DNA of 64,000 bases from MED-G20 sp038108155 (GTDB lineage Bacteria; Bacteroidota; Bacteroidia; Flavobacteriales_D; Parvicellaceae). Of the stretch, positions 60,742 to 64,000 are shown piece by piece. The notes under the pieces were generated by a model. It searched no databases. It had not been told where the DNA came from and worked only from the letters and a program-made list of their open reading frames with translations. Position 1 is the stretch's first letter; every line of letters starts with the position of its first letter. The stretch spans positions 25,334-89,333 of the forward strand of contig JAYNHP010000003.1 of assembly GCA_038108155.1 (NCBI GenBank), read 5' to 3'. The position numbers and the translations under genes are program-made.

Positions 60742-61113
60742 ATGATTATAGCAATAATAGCACACGACGGTAAAAAAGCTGAAATGGTTCAGTTTTTAAA
60801 TGAACAAGCTGACATTCTACATAAGAACGAAATTGAGTTAATATCAACTGGAACTACTGGAGAAAAAGTCAAAAAAGCTGGGTTTAAAGTTACCGCACTA
60901 CTTTCTGGTCCTCTAGGTGGAGATGCACAAATAGCAGCAAAAGTTGCAGATGGAACTTGCCATATGGTAATATTTTTTAGAGATCCATTAGAGAAACATC
61001 CTCACGAACCAGACATTTCAATGCTTATGAGATTGTGCGATGTTCACGATGTTCCTCTAGCTACTAACCCATCTAGCGCAGCTCTTTTAATAAAGGGTAT
61101 TTACAGTAATTAA
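60742..61113 (+). CDS. mgsA: Methylglyoxal synthase
   Basis: 123 residues, near the shorter end of the family. It begins IAIIAHDGKKAEMVQFL, and the phosphate-binding and catalytic region LLSGPLGGDAQIAAKVADG contains the catalytic aspartate D61 (GGD). FFRDPLEKHPHEPDISMLMRLCD and TNPSSAALLI complete the domain. It converts dihydroxyacetone phosphate to methylglyoxal, an overflow route from glycolysis. The stop overlaps the convergent YgjP gene by 4 bp. Confidence 0.94.
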   Translation: MIIAIIAHDGKKAEMVQFLNEQADILHKNEIELISTGTTGEKVKKAGFKVTALLSGPLGGDAQIAAKVADGTCHMVIFFRDPLEKHPHEPDISMLMRLCDVHDVPLATNPSSAALLIKGIYSN

Positions 61114-61826
61114 AAAAATCTTAAACTGTATTTCTTTAATTCTTTATCTAAACTTTTAGATTTTGGACAATGTATATCTAAAGTCGTCCAGAACTCTCTG
61201 CTATGGTTTTTAACTTTGGTATGAACCAGTTCGTGAAGAATAACATAATCTATAAGTTCTTCTCTAAGTCTCATTAAGTGTAAAGAAAGATTTATGTTGT
61301 TTTTAAAAGAGCAACTCCCCCATCTAGTTTTTGTATTTTTAATTGCCAATTTTTGATACGTAAAGTTGTGTTTTTTTGCCAAATCATCTACTCTTTTAGG
61401 TAAATAAGATTTAGCTTCTATTCTTAGAATTTGTTCAATTATATTTCTTATATAATCTTGACTTTCAATAGATTGTATTTCTTTTTTTTCTGAAATATAA
61501 ATTTTTATGAATTTGTTTTCTTTTAAAAAAGTGTTTTTTATTTCCGAAGTAGAATCAATAAAAAAATAATGGAATTTTGTATGAAACACACTACCAATTT
61601 TAAAATTCGTTTGTAATTGTTCCTGACTTTGTATTTTAAGAAGGTTCTTTTGAATCCAATTCATTTTAGATTCTACAAAATCATTAGCTATTTTAAAAGA
61701 TAAGAATCTAGGAACTGTCACTAAAACACCTTCAAATGGTTTTATTCTAATTGAGATATTTTTTGCTTTTAAACTCTTTCTGAAATTTATTTCAATATTC
61801 TGTATTTTTAAAATTTTATCCTTCAT
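61110..61826 (-). CDS. YgjP/SprT-like zinc metallopeptidase (DUF45 family)
   Basis: 238 residues. The zinc site is clear: H198-E199-L-V-H202 with a third ligand H208 (HELVHTKVKNHSREFW), preceded by KTRWGSCSFKNNINLSLHLM, the YgjP signature. It is a putative M48-related metalloprotease that may act on DNA-protein crosslinks or unfolded proteins; the true role is not established. It is convergent with mgsA. Upstream is a 405-bp region containing a possible gene remnant. Confidence 0.88.
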   Translation of the reverse strand: MKDKILKIQNIEINFRKSLKAKNISIRIKPFEGVLVTVPRFLSFKIANDFVESKMNWIQKNLLKIQSQEQLQTNFKIGSVFHTKFHYFFIDSTSEIKNTFLKENKFIKIYISEKKEIQSIESQDYIRNIIEQILRIEAKSYLPKRVDDLAKKHNFTYQKLAIKNTKTRWGSCSFKNNINLSLHLMRLREELIDYVILHELVHTKVKNHSREFWTTLDIHCPKSKSLDKELKKYSLRFF

Positions 61827-62231
61827 TTATAGCTATCTTCAAGGGTGAATAAGCTGTGAATTCTATTTTTTTATCCATGCAAGTTTTTCACCACTATGAG
61901 TGGATTTAATTATTTTAATAATTTGCTCTTTAGGTTCCAATAGTTTGTTAAAGACCTGTTAGGTTCTATGATTAGAATTTTGGAATAGGTATATTGATTT
62001 TTTTCTATTTCAATAATTTAGCTCTGTTATTAATTAATATTTAAAATCTTTTAAAGTGACTGATTTTCTTCAATATATGGTCTATTTTATACTATTATAA
62101 TGCAAAACTTTTTTTAGAAAAAGCATATAAGTCAGATATAAACTCCTCAAAACATGTTATTATCATTAATTTATCAAAAAATGTAGGTCAATACAATTTC
62201 CTTTTAAATTTATAAAATATTAGTTTTTTTA
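61827..62231. other. 405-bp intergenic region, possible decayed gene
   Basis: AT-rich region without a large ORF. On the minus strand, 61863-61958 is open (31 codons plus stop) and its last residues (EPKEQIIKIIKSTHSGEKLAWIKK) look like real protein rather than random AT-rich translation. It is preceded by in-frame stops, and phrases in another frame resemble coding sequence, which may be a frameshifted remnant of a gene once upstream of YgjP. The plus-strand half (62050-62230) shows nothing I can name. Confidence 0.3.
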
Positions 62232-62906
62232 ATGAAAATATTTCGTCAATTTGGCTTTATGATAACAAAAAAAATTATTTACTTTTTAATCTTTTCCTTG
62301 GGAGCTTACAATTTTTTGTCCTGTAGTAAAACTTCCTATAAAAAAGCATCTCCTATTGTAGAAGATAATTGTATATCAATTTCTAATATAATGGTATTAA
62401 AAAATATGGATAGTATATGGGAGTTAAGAAATGAAGAAGATGAACATTTATTCTATTTTCCAAATTTTGAAGAGGCTGAAAAAACAAAAATTATATTAGA
62501 ACATTATCAAACAAAATTTATTTGTAAATGTGGGGAGGGTTATTACACAAATTCAGTTGGAGAAGAAAATACAGATGCACTTATTATGCAATACCAATTG
62601 TCGTCTGATAGTTCTGGTATTGGAAATAAGGAATTAAATAGCTATGCTAACTCTTCAGAAGATTGTCTTCCATTTGACCCAGAGAAATTAGTTGCTAAAA
62701 AATCTCTAGATGGTAATTGGTATTTAATAGAAAAACCCGGACATTCTATGTTTGGATTTGGAAAAAACGAAGAAGAATGTGTTAAAGCACTTAGTGTAAT
62801 TAAAAAATATGGTTTCAACCAGTCTTGTTTTGTTGGAAGAGCAAATCCATCATTTAGCTATTTAAAAAGATATAGAGAAGATATAGATACTCTTGTAATT
62901 TTTTAA
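62232..62906 (+). CDS. Putative lipoprotein with two tandem domains
   Basis: 224 residues from 62232; an alternative start is 62259 (MITKKIIYFLIF), with a near-consensus box TCAATTTG just ahead of it. The signal peptide ends with lipobox LSC (FLSCSKTS). The mature part contains two copies of a ~75-residue unit: residues ~48-100 (WELRNEEDEHLFYFPNFEEAEK, then FICKCGEG) and ~155-220 (GNWYLIEKPGHSMFGFGKNEEE, then QSCFVGRANPSFSYLKR). Each has a W-x-L core, a helix and a Cys-x-G turn. The second resembles a CxVGRxNPxFxYxR domain I recall from secreted proteins. Function unknown. Confidence 0.6.
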   Translation: MKIFRQFGFMITKKIIYFLIFSLGAYNFLSCSKTSYKKASPIVEDNCISISNIMVLKNMDSIWELRNEEDEHLFYFPNFEEAEKTKIILEHYQTKFICKCGEGYYTNSVGEENTDALIMQYQLSSDSSGIGNKELNSYANSSEDCLPFDPEKLVAKKSLDGNWYLIEKPGHSMFGFGKNEEECVKALSVIKKYGFNQSCFVGRANPSFSYLKRYREDIDTLVIF

Positions 62907-62977
62907 TTATCTAGAAAATAGCTAATATAAATAATATCATTTATTTCAAACACAAGTAATTGACTGTAAGTATTTTA

Positions 62978-63045
62978 AATAAATTTATTAAAACAAAATT
63001 TATCTTTTTTAACAGGTATTCAGTTTTTTTGAAAATGAATACTGT
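62978..63045. repeat. Palindromic elements upstream of the dehydratase-like gene
   Basis: Between 62907 and 63080 there is an AT-only palindrome AATAAATTTATT (62978-62989) and a better hairpin, ACAGGTATTCA (63012-63022) with TGAATACTGT (63036-63045), one bulge and a 13-nt loop. The second lies 35 bp before the ATG at 63081 and could be an operator. I find no TAnnTTTG box here. Confidence 0.4.
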
Positions 63046-63080
63046 AATATTTTGGATAAAATAAAAAAACTCAACATTCT

Positions 63081-63557
63081 ATGAATTTTTATTTGATTGA
63101 TAAAGTAAAAGAAATTAAAATAGGTAAATCAGCATCTGGAATAAAATGTTGGAGTTTAGACAACCAAATATTTGACGCACACTTTCCTGGTTTCCCAACT
63201 GTTCCTGGTGTTTTATTAACAGAATCAATGGCTCAATTGTCAGGCGTTTTAATAGAACAAAGCTATTATAGGGATTATAAAAATAAAGGAAATGTGTTTC
63301 CTATATTAAGTATTATTCAAAAAGCAAAATTTAGATCTTTCGTTGAACCAGGAGACCAATGTTTAATCGAAACAACTCTTATTTCTATTGATGTAACAAG
63401 AGCTACTACCAAAACAACTACAAAAGTAGGAGATAAAATAGTTTGTGAGGCAACATTATCTTTTGTTATAGGCAGTGAAAAAGACATAAAGGAAAATCCT
63501 TTTTTAAAAAAGCGAGAATTATACTATCATAATATTATGCCCGAAAACTTTAAATAA
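63081..63557 (+). CDS. FabZ-like 3-hydroxyacyl-ACP dehydratase
   Basis: 158 residues, hotdog fold. The catalytic histidine and glutamate are H34 and E48 in AHFPGFPTVPGVLLTESMAQ. It then reads KAKFRSFVEPGDQCLIETTL and ATTKTTTKVGDKIVCEATLS, typical of FabZ. FabZ dehydrates 3-hydroxyacyl-ACP. It is separate from fabG at 48.6 kb, and directly precedes a ketosynthase-like gene, which suggests a dedicated acyl or polyene cluster rather than housekeeping lipid synthesis. Confidence 0.8.
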   Translation: MNFYLIDKVKEIKIGKSASGIKCWSLDNQIFDAHFPGFPTVPGVLLTESMAQLSGVLIEQSYYRDYKNKGNVFPILSIIQKAKFRSFVEPGDQCLIETTLISIDVTRATTKTTTKVGDKIVCEATLSFVIGSEKDIKENPFLKKRELYYHNIMPENFK

Positions 63558-63559
63558 TA

Positions 63560-64000
63560 GTGACTTATATTTTAGATCATAATAGTTTTGTATGTGGAAA
63601 TTTTGAAGATGAAAAAATTTCAGAACTAAATAATATTTCTGTCAAAATTGGAAAATTAAGTTTAGATCGTGATTCTGATTTTTTTCCTTCTAGAAGTGAT
63701 CAAAAAGTAATGAGAGATGATGTTAAAATGTCTATAGTTACTGCACAAGAATTATTAAATAAATATAACTTTTCTCAAAAGATTCTATCTAATATTCCAT
63801 TATTTGTATCCAACGGTTCTTTTTTTGGGAATTTTGAGAAACATTTATCTAGAGTTCTTAAAGTATTTAAAGATGCTTCTTTAGATGGTTCTAGAATAGA
63901 AATTTATAAAAAAATTTACAGGGCTAGTCCCCCACTATTAGCAATAGAAACACTTACAAATTCAAATATGAGTTTTATTGCTCAATACACTGGATTGAAA
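63560..64000 (+). CDS. Beta-ketoacyl-ACP synthase-like protein (3' end outside window)
   Basis: The frame is open from the GTG at 63560 to the end of the window, 147 codons. The visible part has VTAQELLNKYNFSQKIL, LFVSNGSFFGNFEKHLSRV and SPPLLAIETLTNSNMSFIAQYTG. The last resembles the PLxxLxxLxN segment before the active-site cysteine of ketosynthases, so a KAS-like protein is likely, but the catalytic Cys-His-His lie beyond the edge. It starts 2 nt after the dehydratase stop. GTG is the only likely start. Confidence 0.55.
   Translation, partial: MTYILDHNSFVCGNFEDEKISELNNISVKIGKLSLDRDSDFFPSRSDQKVMRDDVKMSIVTAQELLNKYNFSQKILSNIPLFVSNGSFFGNFEKHLSRVLKVFKDASLDGSRIEIYKKIYRASPPLLAIETLTNSNMSFIAQYTGLK

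Noticed and set aside
62978..62989. AATAAATTTATT palindrome as a regulatory site
   Set aside because: Purely A/T palindromes are expected by chance in DNA this AT-rich.
1..64000. CRISPR arrays, tRNA or rRNA genes, phage or IS elements
   Set aside because: No regularly spaced repeats, cloverleaf-like sequences or transposase/integrase motifs were found on reading both strands.

Overview
The window is AT-rich bacterial chromosome (roughly 30% GC by eye) from a gliding or surface-active member of the Bacteroidota, most likely Flavobacteriales-like. The evidence is gldF-gldG, porQ, secreted proteins with type IX secretion (T9SS) sorting domains of both types, a CHU_C domain, BatA-type membrane proteins, split transketolase, menaquinone synthesis, and the Bacteroidota -7 promoter element TAnnTTTG ahead of many genes with almost no Shine-Dalgarno sequences. 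I see no insertion sequences, phage genes, CRISPR arrays, tRNAs or rRNAs. The DNA is densely packed: most convergent gene pairs overlap at their stop codons, and same-strand genes often overlap by 4-22 bp.

Layout. 1-7.4 kb: end of ssb, a shared terminator, two glycosyltransferases on the minus strand, then gldF, gldG, a lipoprotein gene and dnaN. 7.4-14.6 kb: ornithine aminotransferase, TtcA-like tRNA thiolase, PorQ, YchF and a large secreted CUB/CHU_C protein. 14.7-20.6 kb: split transketolase with a von Willebrand A protein gene between its halves, then an ECF sigma factor cluster and menA. 20.5-25.9 kb: mltG, a LysM/periplasmic-binding protein, guaA and miaA. 26-29.7 kb: both methylmalonyl-CoA mutase subunits and a small partner. 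29.6-41.1 kb: gyrA operon, clpC, and an htpG-DnaJ-rhomboid operon. 41.2-46.5 kb: DivIC-like protein, ruvX, dapD and an overlapping glycosyltransferase-tsaC-cca-unknown operon. 46.5-58.7 kb: BatA-like proteins, fabG, a fused branched-chain keto-acid dehydrogenase E1, a secreted subtilase, and a dihydroorotase-like pseudoenzyme. 58.7-64 kb: small SRP RNA, transaldolase, a second YrdC protein, methylglyoxal synthase, a YgjP-type metalloprotease, a repeat lipoprotein, and the first two genes of what may be a type II fatty-acid/polyketide cluster running off the end.

How they fit together. The gliding/T9SS parts (GldF, GldG, PorQ) are scattered but match the exported cargo here (T9SS type B at 11.7-14.2 kb, type A at 51.9-54.5 kb). 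Central metabolism includes branched-chain amino acid and propionate breakdown (E1 fusion, methylmalonyl-CoA mutase), the non-oxidative pentose phosphate pathway (transketolase, transaldolase) and lysine/peptidoglycan precursors (dapD, mltG). Translation and RNA processing are well represented (ttcA, miaA, tsaC, cca, ruvX, SRP RNA).

The most unusual signals are regulatory. The SRP RNA promoter gives an internal ruler for the transcription start, and by that ruler several genes (the GT2 gene, ruvX, ttcA, the glycosyltransferase at 42858) would be transcribed from the A of their ATG, i.e. as leaderless mRNAs. Other leads are a near-perfect inverted repeat abutting the dnaN start codon, a dihydroorotase homologue that has lost its metal ligands, and the ketosynthase/dehydratase pair at the right edge. 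I did not find a clearly new defence or mobile system.
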